The translations under genes were made by a program, and so were the position numbers. Of a stretch of 64,000 nucleotides of DNA, positions 8,668 through 16,092 are shown piece by piece. The DNA lies in the NCBI RefSeq assembly GCF_045032955.1, contig NZ_JBJFZU010000003.1:341713-405712 (forward strand), given 5' to 3'. This stretch comes from Ornithinicoccus sp045032955 (GTDB lineage Bacteria; Actinomycetota; Actinomycetes; Actinomycetales; Dermatophilaceae). Position 1 is the first letter of the stretch, and each line of letters begins with the position of its first letter. A model generated the notes under the pieces. It ran no database searches and was not told the origin of the DNA. It worked only from the letters and a program-made list of their open reading frames with translations.

Positions 8668-9617
8668 ACCTCGATCGGTTCGAGCTGAGACATGATGCTG
8701 CTGCGCTCGGACTCGAACTGGGGCGGCAGCATGAAGGCCTGGCCGAGCTCCTCGGGGGACTCGTCACAGTCCCAGCCGCCCTCGTTGTGGGTGACGGCCA
8801 GCTCGAACAGGGCGCCACCGGGCATCCGGACGTAGTGGGACTTGAAGTAGGTGCGGTCCTTCAGCTCGGAGATGTCGGTGTACCCGGCGCCCTCGATCTC
8901 GAACTTGACCTGCTCCTGGTTCTCCAGCGAGCCGAGGTTCCAGGCGAAGTGGTGGTAGGTGCCCGCACCGAACCGCCAGGTGCCCTGGTCGTCGGTGCGG
9001 TTGCCGCGCAGCTCGACCCAGTTGCCGTGCTTGGCGTCGCCGACCCGGAACCGGGCCAGGTCACCCTGCTCCTCAACGTCACCGGCCAGGAAGAACGCCT
9101 CCTGGCCGAAGTCGACCGAGCGGTCTTGGTCGTAGACGTGGATGCCGATGCCGTGGATGCCGTGGACCGCGTGCTCGCGGGTCACCCCCGCGGCCTCGTG
9201 GCCGACGCGGGGGTCGTCGTCACTCTCGATGAGCTGATACTCGATGCCGGACGGATGCGCGAATTCGAGCCGACGGGCGCCGAAGACCTCGACCGAGGTG
9301 CTGTCCACCTCGTGGTCGGCGAGCCGTTTCGCCCACCAGTCGAGCGAGCCGTGGGGCACGGCGAGCAGCACCTCGCGGGCCTGGTTGGTGCCCCGGCTGC
9401 CGTACAGGTTGGCCTGCTTCCACGGGAACGTGGTGATCACCGAGGACGGGTCGCCGTTCGCGTTGGAGTAGTAGAGGTGGTAGACGGGCTTCGAGCCGTC
9501 GTACAGCACGGTCTTCTTGATGAAGCGCATGCCGAGAATCTTGGTGTGGAAGTCGACGTCCTCCTGGGCGCCGGCGACCGAGAGCGTGACGTGGTGGGAG
9601 CCGTTGATGTACGTCAT
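8664..9617 (-). CDS. Ring-cleaving extradiol dioxygenase (hydroquinone type, PcpA/LinE/MhqO-like)
   Basis: This is a 317-residue two-domain glyoxalase/VOC-fold Fe(II) dioxygenase that would open hydroquinone-type rings (two para OH groups) with O2. Candidate iron ligands are His9 in GSHHVTL, a His in GTYHHFAWN near residue 222, and Glu in GGALFELAVTH near residue 270, the same H-H-E order and spacing as in PcpA. A strong AAAGGAGA Shine-Dalgarno sequence precedes ATG 9617. It is first in the operon with the esterase and maleylacetate reductase, and divergent from a GntR regulator. A para-diol substrate (hydroquinone, methyl- or chlorohydroquinone) is likely because maleylacetate reductase follows. 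Confidence 0.87.
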   Translation of the reverse strand: MTYINGSHHVTLSVAGAQEDVDFHTKILGMRFIKKTVLYDGSKPVYHLYYSNANGDPSSVITTFPWKQANLYGSRGTNQAREVLLAVPHGSLDWWAKRLADHEVDSTSVEVFGARRLEFAHPSGIEYQLIESDDDPRVGHEAAGVTREHAVHGIHGIGIHVYDQDRSVDFGQEAFFLAGDVEEQGDLARFRVGDAKHGNWVELRGNRTDDQGTWRFGAGTYHHFAWNLGSLENQEQVKFEIEGAGYTDISELKDRTYFKSHYVRMPGGALFELAVTHNEGGWDCDESPEELGQAFMLPPQFESERSSIMSQLEPIEV

Positions 9618-9695
9618 GGGGCGAATCTCCTTTGATGTGCACCCAGAGCGGTGACCGAGCCGATCGTCGGTCTTCGGACGCTAGCACTCGCCGTC

Positions 9696-9706
9696 TTGTC
9701 GGACAA
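9696..9706. promoter_or_regulatory. Perfect dyad operator TTGTC-G-GACAA for the divergent GntR regulator
   Basis: The 11-base dyad lies in the 161-bp divergent region between the ring-cleavage operon and the FCD-type GntR gene. Related half sites (TTGTCCGG near 9728) lie closer to the regulator. FadR-subfamily regulators often bind short dyads of the TTGTCNGACAA type. Autoregulation plus operon control is inferred. Confidence 0.55.
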
Positions 9707-9765
9707 TAGTTTGGCTGTATGGCGTTCTTGTCCGGTTTGTGACCACGTCGTCCGGGGTTGGGCGC

Positions 9766-9771
9766 TAGGCT
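9766..9771 (+). promoter_or_regulatory. Putative leaderless -10 box (TAGGCT) for the GntR gene
   Basis: TAGGCT ends 7 nt before ATG 9779 and there is no Shine-Dalgarno sequence in between. This favours ATG 9779 over the upstream TTG 9758, which would lie in front of the box. Confidence 0.5.
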
Positions 9772-9778
9772 CGCGCGC

Positions 9779-10468
9779 ATGACTGCAGCCACCACGCACC
9801 GGGAGGTCACGACCGAGGCCGCGCCGACGTCCCGGTCGGAGCGGGTCCACCAGGAGCTGAGCCGGCAGATCCTCGACCATCAGCTGGCGCCGGGGCAGCG
9901 CCTCATCGAGCGTGACCTCATCGACCGCTTCGAGGTGTCGCGGGCGACCGTGCGCGAGACGCTTCGCCAGCTCGCTGCCGAGGGGCTTGTCCAGATCCAG
10001 CCGCGGCGTGGAGCCGTGGTGCGGGCCATCGACAGTGACGAGGCGAGGGACCTCTACCGGTTGCGCGCCGCGATCGAGGGGTTGCTCGTCGAGTGCTTCG
10101 TCGAGCGCGCCGCCGTCGCTGATGTCCAGCAGCTGGAGGAGGCCCTGGACGCGCTCGAGGGCGCGGTCGAGGCCGGGCTTCCGGCCTCGGAGGTGATGCG
10201 GGTCCGTGATGCCTTCTACGAGGCCTTGTTCGCCGGTGCGGCGAGCACCGTGCTGCGCGAGGAGCTGGGGACGGTCCAGGCGCGGGTGCGGGTCCTGTGC
10301 GTTTCCAGCCTGTCCGAGTCCGGTCGCGGCGCGACGGCGGTCCGCGAGCTGCGGGCGGTGACCCAGGCGATCATCGAGTGTGACGGTCCGCGCGCAGCCG
10401 CCCTGATGCGGGAGCACATCGCCTTCGCAGCTGCGGCCACGCTGCGCACCCTGCCGCGTCCCGACTGA
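9779..10468 (+). CDS. GntR-family transcriptional regulator, FCD/FadR subfamily
   Basis: This is a 229-residue regulator. A winged helix-turn-helix spans about residues 15-80 (SERVHQELSRQILDHQLAPG, then IERDLIDRFEVSRATVRETL, then RQLAAEGLVQIQPRRGAVV). An all-helical FCD ligand domain follows from about 85 to the end, with the DEARDLYRLRAAIEG entry motif and His near the end (MREHIAF), part of the usual metal/ligand pocket. It is divergent from the dioxygenase operon with the TTGTCGGACAA dyad between them, so it most likely controls that operon in response to a ring or maleylacetate-type acid. The start is ATG 9779 because of the TAGGCT box; TTG 9758 would add seven residues. Confidence 0.88.
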   Translation: MTAATTHREVTTEAAPTSRSERVHQELSRQILDHQLAPGQRLIERDLIDRFEVSRATVRETLRQLAAEGLVQIQPRRGAVVRAIDSDEARDLYRLRAAIEGLLVECFVERAAVADVQQLEEALDALEGAVEAGLPASEVMRVRDAFYEALFAGAASTVLREELGTVQARVRVLCVSSLSESGRGATAVRELRAVTQAIIECDGPRAAALMREHIAFAAAATLRTLPRPD

Positions 10469-10502
10469 GGTCGCACATTCGGTACACCAGGAAGGAGGAC
10501 CC

Positions 10503-10640
10503 GTGGACGAGCTCTGGACGCTCCTGCTGGTCGTCGCCGTGGCCATCCCCATGTTCCTCCTCGTGCGCTGGCTTGCGGCCCGTCGAGCCGTCGCAGCAGC
10601 GCGACGCCGACGTGACGGGCCCGGGCAGTCCTCGCGCTGA
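10503..10640 (+). CDS. 45-residue single-pass membrane protein
   Basis: This short gene starts at GTG 10503 with an excellent ribosome binding site (GGAAGGAGGAC ending just before it) and stops at TGA 10638-10640. It encodes VDELWTLLLVVAVAIPMFLL followed by a basic tail rich in Arg and Ala. The first half is one transmembrane helix and the tail would stay in the cytoplasm by the positive-inside rule. It lies 34 nt after the GntR stop and may be co-transcribed. Its function is unknown. Its size makes it easy to miss, but the ribosome binding site and clean topology support it. Confidence 0.6.
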   Translation: MDELWTLLLVVAVAIPMFLLVRWLAARRAVAAARRRRDGPGQSSR

Positions 10641-10715
10641 ACTCGTCGGTGCAGGCCCGGGGCGTACCCTCCGAAGGACCGGGACCGTTCAGGTCTCGCC
10701 ATCAAAGGGCACGTC

Positions 10716-11915
10716 ATGCCGCACCCGTCTCCGTCCACCGCACCGGCATACCGAACGGCAGGATCGGAGGACCTCCTCTCCGTGGGGGTGATGGCGCACT
10801 CCCGCAAGGAGAACGAGCACCGGCTACCGATCCACCCCGAGCACCTGCACCGGATCGAAGCCGACCTGCGCGCGCGGCTCTTCATGGAGCAGGGATACGG
10901 CCTCCGATTCGGGATGTCCGACGAGGAGCTCGCCACCCACGTCGGGGGCGTCCGGTCCCGGGCCGAGCTGATCGCGGAGTGCGACGTCATCCTCCTGCCC
11001 AAGGTGCAGGCCGAGGACCTCGCTGAGCTGCGGGACGGGCAGATCGTGTGGGGGTGGCCGCACTGCGTCCAGGACACTGAGCTCACCCAGCAGGCCGTCG
11101 ACCGGCACCAGACCCTGATCGCCTTCGAGGCGATGAACCACTGGTCGCGCAGCGGCAGCTTCCTGCTGCACGTCTTCCACAAGAACAACGAGCTGGCCGG
11201 CTACTGCTCCGTGCTGCACGCCCTCGAGCTCATCGGCACGACCGGGAGCTACGGCCCGAAGCGTCGGGCGGTGGTCATCGGCTTCGGTGCCACAGCGCGT
11301 GGCGCGGTCACGGGGTTGACCGCGCTGGGGGTCACCGACGTGCGGGTCCTCACCCAGCGCAAGGTTGCCGCGGTCGCCTCACCCATCCACTCGGTCGACA
11401 TCGTCCACCTCGACCAGGACGAGGACCCGGCCCTGACGACCGTCGTGACTACCGAGGGCCCGGTGCCGCTGGCGCCCTACCTCGCCGACAACGACGTCGT
11501 CGTCAACTGCGTGCTCCAGGACACCGACGCACCGTGGACCTTCCTCACCGAGGAGGACCTGGCGCTGTTCCGTCCGGGGAGCCTGGTCGTCGACGTGTCC
11601 TGCGACGAGGGCATGGGGTTAAGCTGGGCGAAGCCGACGACCTTCGACGAGCCCACCTTCGTCGTGGGCGACAACATCACCTACTACGCGGTCGACCACA
11701 CGCCGTCCCACCTGTGGAACTCGGCGACCTGGGAGGTCAGCGCGGCGCTGCTCCCGCACCTGCGCACGGTGCTGATGGGTCCGGAGGCATGGGCGGCCGA
11801 AGCGACGATCGACCGGGCCATCGAGATCCAGGACGGGGTGATCCGCAACCCCGCCATCCTGGCGTTCCAGGGACGTGCGGATGCATACCCGCACCCTCGT
11901 CAGTCCGTGGGGTAG
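10716..11915 (+). CDS. N5-(carboxyethyl)ornithine synthase-like / alanine dehydrogenase-family protein
   Basis: This is a 399-residue member of the alanine dehydrogenase/pyridine nucleotide transhydrogenase superfamily. The N-terminal catalytic half carries SRKENEHRLPIHPEHL (normally near the very N-terminus of N5-carboxyethylornithine synthase), LLPKVQAEDL and WGWPHCVQDTELTQQAVD; the NAD(P)-binding half carries VVIGFGATARGAVTGLTALG (near residue 186). The HCVQD and MNHWS motifs match carboxyethylornithine synthase, which condenses pyruvate with ornithine reductively, better than alanine dehydrogenase. Similarity begins about 22 residues after ATG 10716; AAAGGG before this ATG supports it, and ATG 10794 is the alternative. 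The C-terminus overlaps a convergent gene by 16 bp. The exact substrate is uncertain. Confidence 0.75.
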   Translation: MPHPSPSTAPAYRTAGSEDLLSVGVMAHSRKENEHRLPIHPEHLHRIEADLRARLFMEQGYGLRFGMSDEELATHVGGVRSRAELIAECDVILLPKVQAEDLAELRDGQIVWGWPHCVQDTELTQQAVDRHQTLIAFEAMNHWSRSGSFLLHVFHKNNELAGYCSVLHALELIGTTGSYGPKRRAVVIGFGATARGAVTGLTALGVTDVRVLTQRKVAAVASPIHSVDIVHLDQDEDPALTTVVTTEGPVPLAPYLADNDVVVNCVLQDTDAPWTFLTEEDLALFRPGSLVVDVSCDEGMGLSWAKPTTFDEPTFVVGDNITYYAVDHTPSHLWNSATWEVSAALLPHLRTVLMGPEAWAAEATIDRAIEIQDGVIRNPAILAFQGRADAYPHPRQSVG

Positions 11916-12325
11916 GCCTGGGGGACCGGAGGCTGGGTCCGGAGGCGGATCTGCATGGCCATCTCCGCGATCCTGCACAAGGAGTAGACGCCGCACGACA
12001 GCATGATGATGCTGGTGATCTGCAGCATCAGGCCGATGACGGCCCACGGGGGGCCAGTCTCTTCACCGTAGAACGCAGGGTCGGACGGCAGCGCCAGTCC
12101 TGCCACCAAGAATGAGCCGAGATACAGACCCAAGCCGACGCTGACCAGGACAGCTGCCGCGGGGACCCCGTCGGACGGTCCGGAACCCTCGACGGCCTCG
12201 ACGACGACACCGCTGCCCGGGCAGACCGCGCCCTTGACCACGTGGTCGCACAGCTGTCGGCTCTCCGTGAGTGGCATCGTCTGACCGCACTCCGGGCACG
12301 CGCCGCGGTACGTCGTCATGCTCAT
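11900..12325 (-). CDS. Small membrane protein with a cysteine-rich N-terminus
   Basis: This is a 141-residue protein of unknown function. It opens with a possible zinc-ribbon-like cysteine cluster (CPECGQ about residues 9-14, then single Cys residues near 25 and 35), followed by two hydrophobic helices (PAAAVLVSVGLGLYLGSFLV and VIGLMLQITSIIMLSCGVYS). ATG 12325 is chosen because AGGGGA lies 7 nt upstream; the frame is open ten codons further. It converges on the carboxyethylornithine-synthase-like gene with a 16-bp overlap. Confidence 0.6.
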   Translation of the reverse strand: MSMTTYRGACPECGQTMPLTESRQLCDHVVKGAVCPGSGVVVEAVEGSGPSDGVPAAAVLVSVGLGLYLGSFLVAGLALPSDPAFYGEETGPPWAVIGLMLQITSIIMLSCGVYSLCRIAEMAMQIRLRTQPPVPQAYPTD

Positions 12326-12385
12326 GATGTGTCCCCTGTCCCCGGTGTCCCTCACCTGCGCTGAGAGTAGACCCTGGCAAGGCCT

Positions 12386-13128
12386 TCAGGACGGCAACGT
12401 GACGTCGACGTCGGCGTGGCTCGTGGTCAATACCTCCGGCGACCCGCTCGCACCGCGAAGTCGTCGACGGCGTCGGTCAGTTTCCCGCCGACACCGGTAG
12501 GAGCCCGTGCTGGACCAGTCTGTTCTCCCGCACCATGACGTGGACCAGGGCGCGTCCGGTGCGGCCGTTGCCGTCGGTGAACGGGTGGATGGTCTCGAAC
12601 TGGGCGTGGGTCACCGCGATCTGCGTCATGCGCGGGAGGTCGCTCCGCCGGGCGAAGGCGGTCAGATCATCAAGGAGCGGCATCAGGTGCGTGTGGTGCG
12701 GGGCCACGTGGTGCGCACCGACGGGGGTGGAGGCGAAGCCTCCGATCCACACCGGCTCCTCTCGCAGCACTCCGCCAGGATGCCGGGTGTAGCCCTGCAT
12801 CACCTCGGCGAGTGCGATGGTGCGAGCCGATGCGGTGATGTGCTCGATGTCGGACGAGGCGATCGACTCGCCGCGGCGCGAACAGCAGGACGTCCGCGCC
12901 CATGGTCGCGTCGAAACGCGCCACCTCCGCAGCGGAGTCCTCGACTTCGGCAGACAAGGCAGGGGTCAGGTGCGAGACGGAAGGAACGACAGCGTCGTCA
13001 TACCTGCCCTTGAGCGCAGCCGCTCGCTCGCGTCTGGTCAGGCCGACAGCACCCGCCCCTGGGTGCCACGGTTGCCGCTCCGTCCGGACGGCGAGACATC
13101 CATGGATCGTCTTACCACGTATGGGTAC
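12386..13128 (-). pseudogene. Fic-family (AMP-transferase) pseudogene
   Basis: Pieces of a Fic-domain protein are spread over several frames on the minus strand. The intact core (12477-12803) has HPFTDGNGRTGRALVHVMVR, the HxFxDGNGRxxR active site. Upstream, AEVEDSAAEVARFDATMGAD is in another frame, switching near 12868 into ESIASSDIEHITASARTIAL, then AEVMQGYTRHPGG. Farther upstream, TRRERAAALKGRYDDAVVP and YPYVVRRSMDV are in different frames again. Downstream, the C-terminal LTTSHADVDVTLPS is out of frame after VSAGN. Fic proteins AMPylate target proteins, often as toxins; here at least three frame changes leave no translatable full gene. The core is under ordinary codon usage, so decay is probably recent. 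Confidence 0.75.
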
Positions 13129-13138
13129 AAGTGGTAAG
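13111..13138. promoter_or_regulatory. Inverted repeat CTTACCAC-N12-GTGGTAAG
   Basis: Perfect 8-bp arms flank 12 bases at the 5' end of the broken Fic gene and just before the stop side of the nuclease gene. It could be an operator of the former Fic (toxin-type) gene or a hairpin. Function unproven. Confidence 0.35.
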
Positions 13139-13155
13139 AAGTGCCCGTCCGGTGA

Positions 13156-14172
13156 TCACCTCTCGCAGACGACCCCGTCGCTGTCGGCGTCGCGGTACCA
13201 GTCGTACTCCGGGTTCACGCCCGCGACGTAGGGCCCGTAGCCGTTGGCGATGGCCTCCTTGCAGGTGCCGAACTGCGGGTCGGTGCCGGCGTCGACCGGG
13301 GGCTCAGGCGTGACGGGCTGAGGTGCGACGGGCTGGGGGGCCACGGGCTCGGGCTGGGCCTCGCAGGAGTATGCCTGCGGGCTCGCGGCGTCGGCGGCCA
13401 CATACTCCGCCTCGCGGTCGTGCCAGCCGTAGCCGTCGCGCGAGTCGTACCGGGCGATCGCCAGACCTTCCTGGATGAGCGTCAGACCCACGTCACGTCC
13501 GTCGACGTCGAGGTAGCGGATCAGTCGCCCGTAGCGGTCGATGCTGTCCGCGCCGGCCTTCACGAGCACCGCCTCGCGGTCCCGGGCGAGCTCCATCATC
13601 CGGGCGCCTGCCTCGTCATACCCGCACTCGCCCCGCTCCGGGGTGTCGATACCGGCGATCCGGATGCGAGCCCCGTTCGACACGTCCACGGTGTCTCCGT
13701 CCACGATGGAGACGACCGTCAGGGTCTCGGCCGCGGCCTTCTCCGCTGCTTCCTTCTCGGCAGCGGCCGCGGCCTTCTCTGCTGCTTCCTTCTCCTCGGC
13801 GGCTTTAGCCGCCGCCTCTTCCTCGGCAGCCTTCTTTGCGGCAGCCTCTCGCTCCGCAGCCTCGGCTGCAGCCGCTTCCTCCGCTGCCTTCTCCGCGGCG
13901 ACGCGCGCATCCTCGTCGGCCTGGGCCTTCTCCGCCCGAGCCTGCTCCGCCTCGGCAGCAGCGATGTCGTCGGCCGACGTCTCCGACGAGTCATCGGGCA
14001 CCGGCTCAGCAGCCGGCTCGCGTGCAGCTGTCGTCGCAGCCGGAGCTGCCTGCGCGACGGGCTCGGAGTCGTCGATCCCGATGAAGGCGATTGCGGCGAT
14101 CGTGAGGACGATGAACCCGCCGACGATCACCCCCACGACAGCCAGCAGCCCGATGACGGCTTTGCGGAGCAT
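13156..14172 (-). CDS. Membrane-anchored thermonuclease (SNase) with C-terminal Excalibur domain
   Basis: This is a 338-residue protein. An N-terminal transmembrane anchor (VIGLLAVVGVIVGGFIVLTI) is followed by an acidic linker and a long Ala/Glu/Lys-rich coiled coil (about 70-150, repeated AAEKEAAEKAA-type units). A staphylococcal-nuclease domain runs about 150-265 (VVSIVDGDTVDV, RIRIAGIDTPE, DRYGRLIRYLDVDGRDVG), then a Pro-rich hinge (VAPQPVAPQPV) and an Excalibur calcium-binding motif (DADSDGVVCE) at the very end. The catalytic-type residues of the SNase fold (Arg in RIRIAG, Asp in DGDT, Glu in DTPERGECG) are visible. It probably degrades nucleic acid outside the membrane. AGGGGAACTAC precedes ATG 14172. 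A homopolymer-like coiled coil between anchor and enzyme suggests a spacer across the cell wall. Confidence 0.87.
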   Translation of the reverse strand: MLRKAVIGLLAVVGVIVGGFIVLTIAAIAFIGIDDSEPVAQAAPAATTAAREPAAEPVPDDSSETSADDIAAAEAEQARAEKAQADEDARVAAEKAAEEAAAAEAAEREAAAKKAAEEEAAAKAAEEKEAAEKAAAAAEKEAAEKAAAETLTVVSIVDGDTVDVSNGARIRIAGIDTPERGECGYDEAGARMMELARDREAVLVKAGADSIDRYGRLIRYLDVDGRDVGLTLIQEGLAIARYDSRDGYGWHDREAEYVAADAASPQAYSCEAQPEPVAPQPVAPQPVTPEPPVDAGTDPQFGTCKEAIANGYGPYVAGVNPEYDWYRDADSDGVVCER

Positions 14173-14291
14173 GTAGTTCCCCTGACTTCACGCCCATTTT
14201 TCCGGCAGGGCGACGCACGGTTCCGACTCTTGTCGTGAACGCTTCAACAAACAGCGTGCTGAGCGGACCGTACATCATTTCTTTCGTCCTC

Positions 14292-14325
14292 GGTGAATGC
14301 CGGTGAAGGGCCGCCCGGATTCACC
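14292..14325. terminator. Hairpin downstream of the 79-aa membrane protein gene
   Basis: GGTGAAT (14292-14298) pairs with ATTCACC (14319-14325), with further G/C pairing inside. It lies just after the minus-strand stop at 14333. No T-run follows, so it would be an I-shaped actinobacterial-type terminator. Confidence 0.4.
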
Positions 14326-14332
14326 CCTCGCA

Positions 14333-14572
14333 TTACGGGCGGAGGTCGGGTCGTCGCCGCTGCGCGGAACGTCGCTGGAAGACCATCCGCCGGATGACCC
14401 GCAGTGCGATCGCGACCATGACTGCGGCGGCGGCGATCGTCACCGGTCTCCCGCCCAGGTCCCGTGTCGAGGCGAGCACCAGCACTGCGATCGTGCCACC
14501 GCCGACCAGCAGCACGCCGAGCCACCAGAGCCATCCCGACCCCGGGGAGCGCCCCTTCACCTGATCGGCCAT
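14333..14572 (-). CDS. Small two-helix membrane protein
   Basis: This is a 79-residue protein with two predicted membrane helices (LWWLGVLLVGGGTIAVLVLA and PVTIAAAAVMVAIALRVIRR) and a strongly basic C-terminus (QRRSAQRRRPDLRP). It resembles small actinobacterial DUF3017-type proteins, but the characteristic C-terminal motif of that family is not evident, so the function is left open. ATG 14572 has a TACCGT box 6 nt upstream and no ribosome binding site; the frame is open further upstream, but only because it runs into the 27-bp hairpin repeat. Confidence 0.55.
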   Translation of the reverse strand: MADQVKGRSPGSGWLWWLGVLLVGGGTIAVLVLASTRDLGGRPVTIAAAAVMVAIALRVIRRMVFQRRSAQRRRPDLRP

Positions 14573-14578
14573 GGACCC

Positions 14579-14584
14579 ACGGTA
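14579..14584 (-). promoter_or_regulatory. Putative leaderless -10 box (TACCGT)
   Basis: TACCGT on the minus strand ends 6 nt before ATG 14572 of the small membrane protein gene. Confidence 0.4.
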
Positions 14585-14647
14585 TCCACGACTGACCGGA
14601 GCAGCATTGTCCGCCAGCCTGGGGATCGCCCTCTCACGCGTGACGTT

Positions 14648-14711
14648 TGTGCAGGAACGGTGTGACACATCCGTGGCCCTGGCGACGGATGTGTCACACC
14701 GTTCCTGCACA
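14648..14711. repeat. 27-bp inverted repeat hairpin, copy 1 of 3
   Basis: Two perfectly complementary 27-nt arms (14648-14674 and 14685-14711) flank a 10-nt loop (14675-14684). The arms begin TGTGCAGGAACGGTGTGACA and end CATCCGT. The same element recurs at 22905-22968 and 39700-39763 with the same arm and loop length. This copy overlaps the stop codon of the M23 peptidase gene (14694-14696) and lies upstream of the next minus-strand gene. It has the position of a bidirectional terminator but the sequence conservation of a dispersed repeat. Confidence 0.85.
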
Positions 14712-15560
14712 GGCATGGTCCGCAGTGAAGACCTGCCCCTTTCCGGGGAGCCCCTCGGTCACCACGGCACCCGCCCCGGCGGAATCTGCACCCTCTGCCT
14801 TGTCCACCCCAGCAGGCTCGATCTGGACGTCCCGCCACCGGAACGGCAGCCCCGCGGCCGCATTCACCCTGGCCCGGTCCATCAGCTGCACGTGCAGGTG
14901 CGGCTCCGAGGTGTTGCCGGTGTTGCCCAGCGCGGCCACCTGCTGCCCGGCCTCGACCCGCTCACCGGGCGTGACCGCGATCGAGCCGCGGCGCAGGTGG
15001 GCGTAGGCGCTGAAGGTCCCGTCGCCGTGGTCGAGCACCAGGTGGTTGCCGAGGATGAACCGCGGCCCCGCCAGCTCCCGCAGCAACCCCTCGACGGTGA
15101 GCATCCAGATGACCGCCGGCCAGCTGCTGCGCGAGCGCTGGTCCCGCAGGCCGTCGCTCGCGCGGACCACGGTGCCGGCGGCGACGGCATACACCGGCTC
15201 ACCGAAGCAGGAGAAGCCGGAAGGGTTCCGCAGCCCGCCCGTCCAGCCGAGCGAGGTGTGGGCGTCGGTCGGCGCCGGGTGGAGGATGTCGATGGCATAG
15301 GTCTGGCCGTAGGCGTGGATCCCGTGGCTGGGTACCTTGTCGGCGGGGCTGTTCACCGCGATCCAGCGTCCCCGCACGGGCGCCTCCACCCACCGCGGCT
15401 CCGGGTTCTCCGGGCGCGGCGGGCGGACCAGGCTCAGGGCGTAGAACACGGGCGGTACCGCGAAGGACCACCCCGGCAGGTCCAGCGCGATCACCGCAAC
15501 GAGCGAGACGATGAACAGCCGGGCCCACCAGGTCATCAGGCCCGCGAGCCGGCGTCTCAT
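14694..15560 (-). CDS. M23-family (LytM-type) metallopeptidase, membrane-anchored
   Basis: This is a 288-residue protein. An N-terminal hydrophobic segment (ARLFIVSLVAVIALDLPGWS and on to VPPVFYALSLV) anchors it. Residues 78-240 form an M23 peptidoglycan endopeptidase domain: SHGIHAYGQTYAIDI supplies the His and Asp zinc ligands and HLHVQL the HxH motif, with LVLDHGDGTFSAYAHL and AGQQVAALGNTGNTSEPHLH in the usual order. It should act on cell-wall cross-links or as a wall-remodelling factor outside the membrane. It overlaps the ArsR-type regulator gene by 4 nt (ATGA). Its last residues and stop are encoded by the 27-bp hairpin repeat, so the C-terminus seems to have been reset by arrival of that repeat. 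Confidence 0.85.
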   Translation of the reverse strand: MRRRLAGLMTWWARLFIVSLVAVIALDLPGWSFAVPPVFYALSLVRPPRPENPEPRWVEAPVRGRWIAVNSPADKVPSHGIHAYGQTYAIDILHPAPTDAHTSLGWTGGLRNPSGFSCFGEPVYAVAAGTVVRASDGLRDQRSRSSWPAVIWMLTVEGLLRELAGPRFILGNHLVLDHGDGTFSAYAHLRRGSIAVTPGERVEAGQQVAALGNTGNTSEPHLHVQLMDRARVNAAAGLPFRWRDVQIEPAGVDKAEGADSAGAGAVVTEGLPGKGQVFTADHACAGTV

Positions 15561-16090
15561 CGCCGACCCCCCAGGAGGGTGGTGAGCAGGGGGACGACGC
15601 TCTCGACGGGTACCTCGTAGTGGCTGCCCCGGTTGCGCAGCCAGCCGGCTGCGGTCAGCTGGCGCAGGTGGTGGTAGACCTGTCCGCTGGAGCCGATGCC
15701 CTCCACCTCGGTGAGCTCCCGCGGGGTGCTGGTGCCGTGCAGCACCTGGTGCAGGAGGCGGAGCCTGACCGGGTGGCCCAGGGCCGCCAGCCGATCCGCG
15801 ATGTCGCCCCAGTCGTCGTCGAGCAGGTCCTGGGTGCCGGCGCCCAGCTGCCAGCGGGCACTCTGGCCCGCTGGCGTGTCGACCGAGCCGACGATCATTA
15901 CCGCGCCGGGGGCAGGCACCCGGGCCTCGAGGCCCAGCAGGGCCCAGAACACGTCGGGATCGAGCGTGGGTCCGGTCGACGGCACGGGGGGATCAGCGGC
16001 GGCTGCCGTGTCGGGGGCGTCGTGGCCGGTGAGGCGCTGCTCGAGCGCAGCGACCCTGTCCTCCAGGGCGGCCATGCGGTCATCGTTCAT
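15557..16090 (-). CDS. ArsR-type winged-helix regulator with N-terminal coiled coil
   Basis: This is a 177-residue protein. Residues 1-22 form a short coiled coil (AALEDRVAALEQRLTG) and residues 95-177 an ArsR-like winged helix (RLAALGHPVRLRLLHQVLHG, then STPRELTEVEGIGSSGQVYH, then HLRQLTAAGWL). The start at ATG 16090 (MNDDRMAALE) is chosen because a TAATAT box lies 7 nt upstream; the frame stays open far upstream but across the divergent MetX-like gene. It is co-transcribed with and translationally coupled to the M23 peptidase, so it probably controls wall-remodelling genes and itself. No metal-binding cysteine motif is visible, so a metal sensor role is not supported. Confidence 0.78.
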   Translation of the reverse strand: MNDDRMAALEDRVAALEQRLTGHDAPDTAAAADPPVPSTGPTLDPDVFWALLGLEARVPAPGAVMIVGSVDTPAGQSARWQLGAGTQDLLDDDWGDIADRLAALGHPVRLRLLHQVLHGTSTPRELTEVEGIGSSGQVYHHLRQLTAAGWLRNRGSHYEVPVESVVPLLTTLLGGRR

Positions 16091-16092
16091 GA

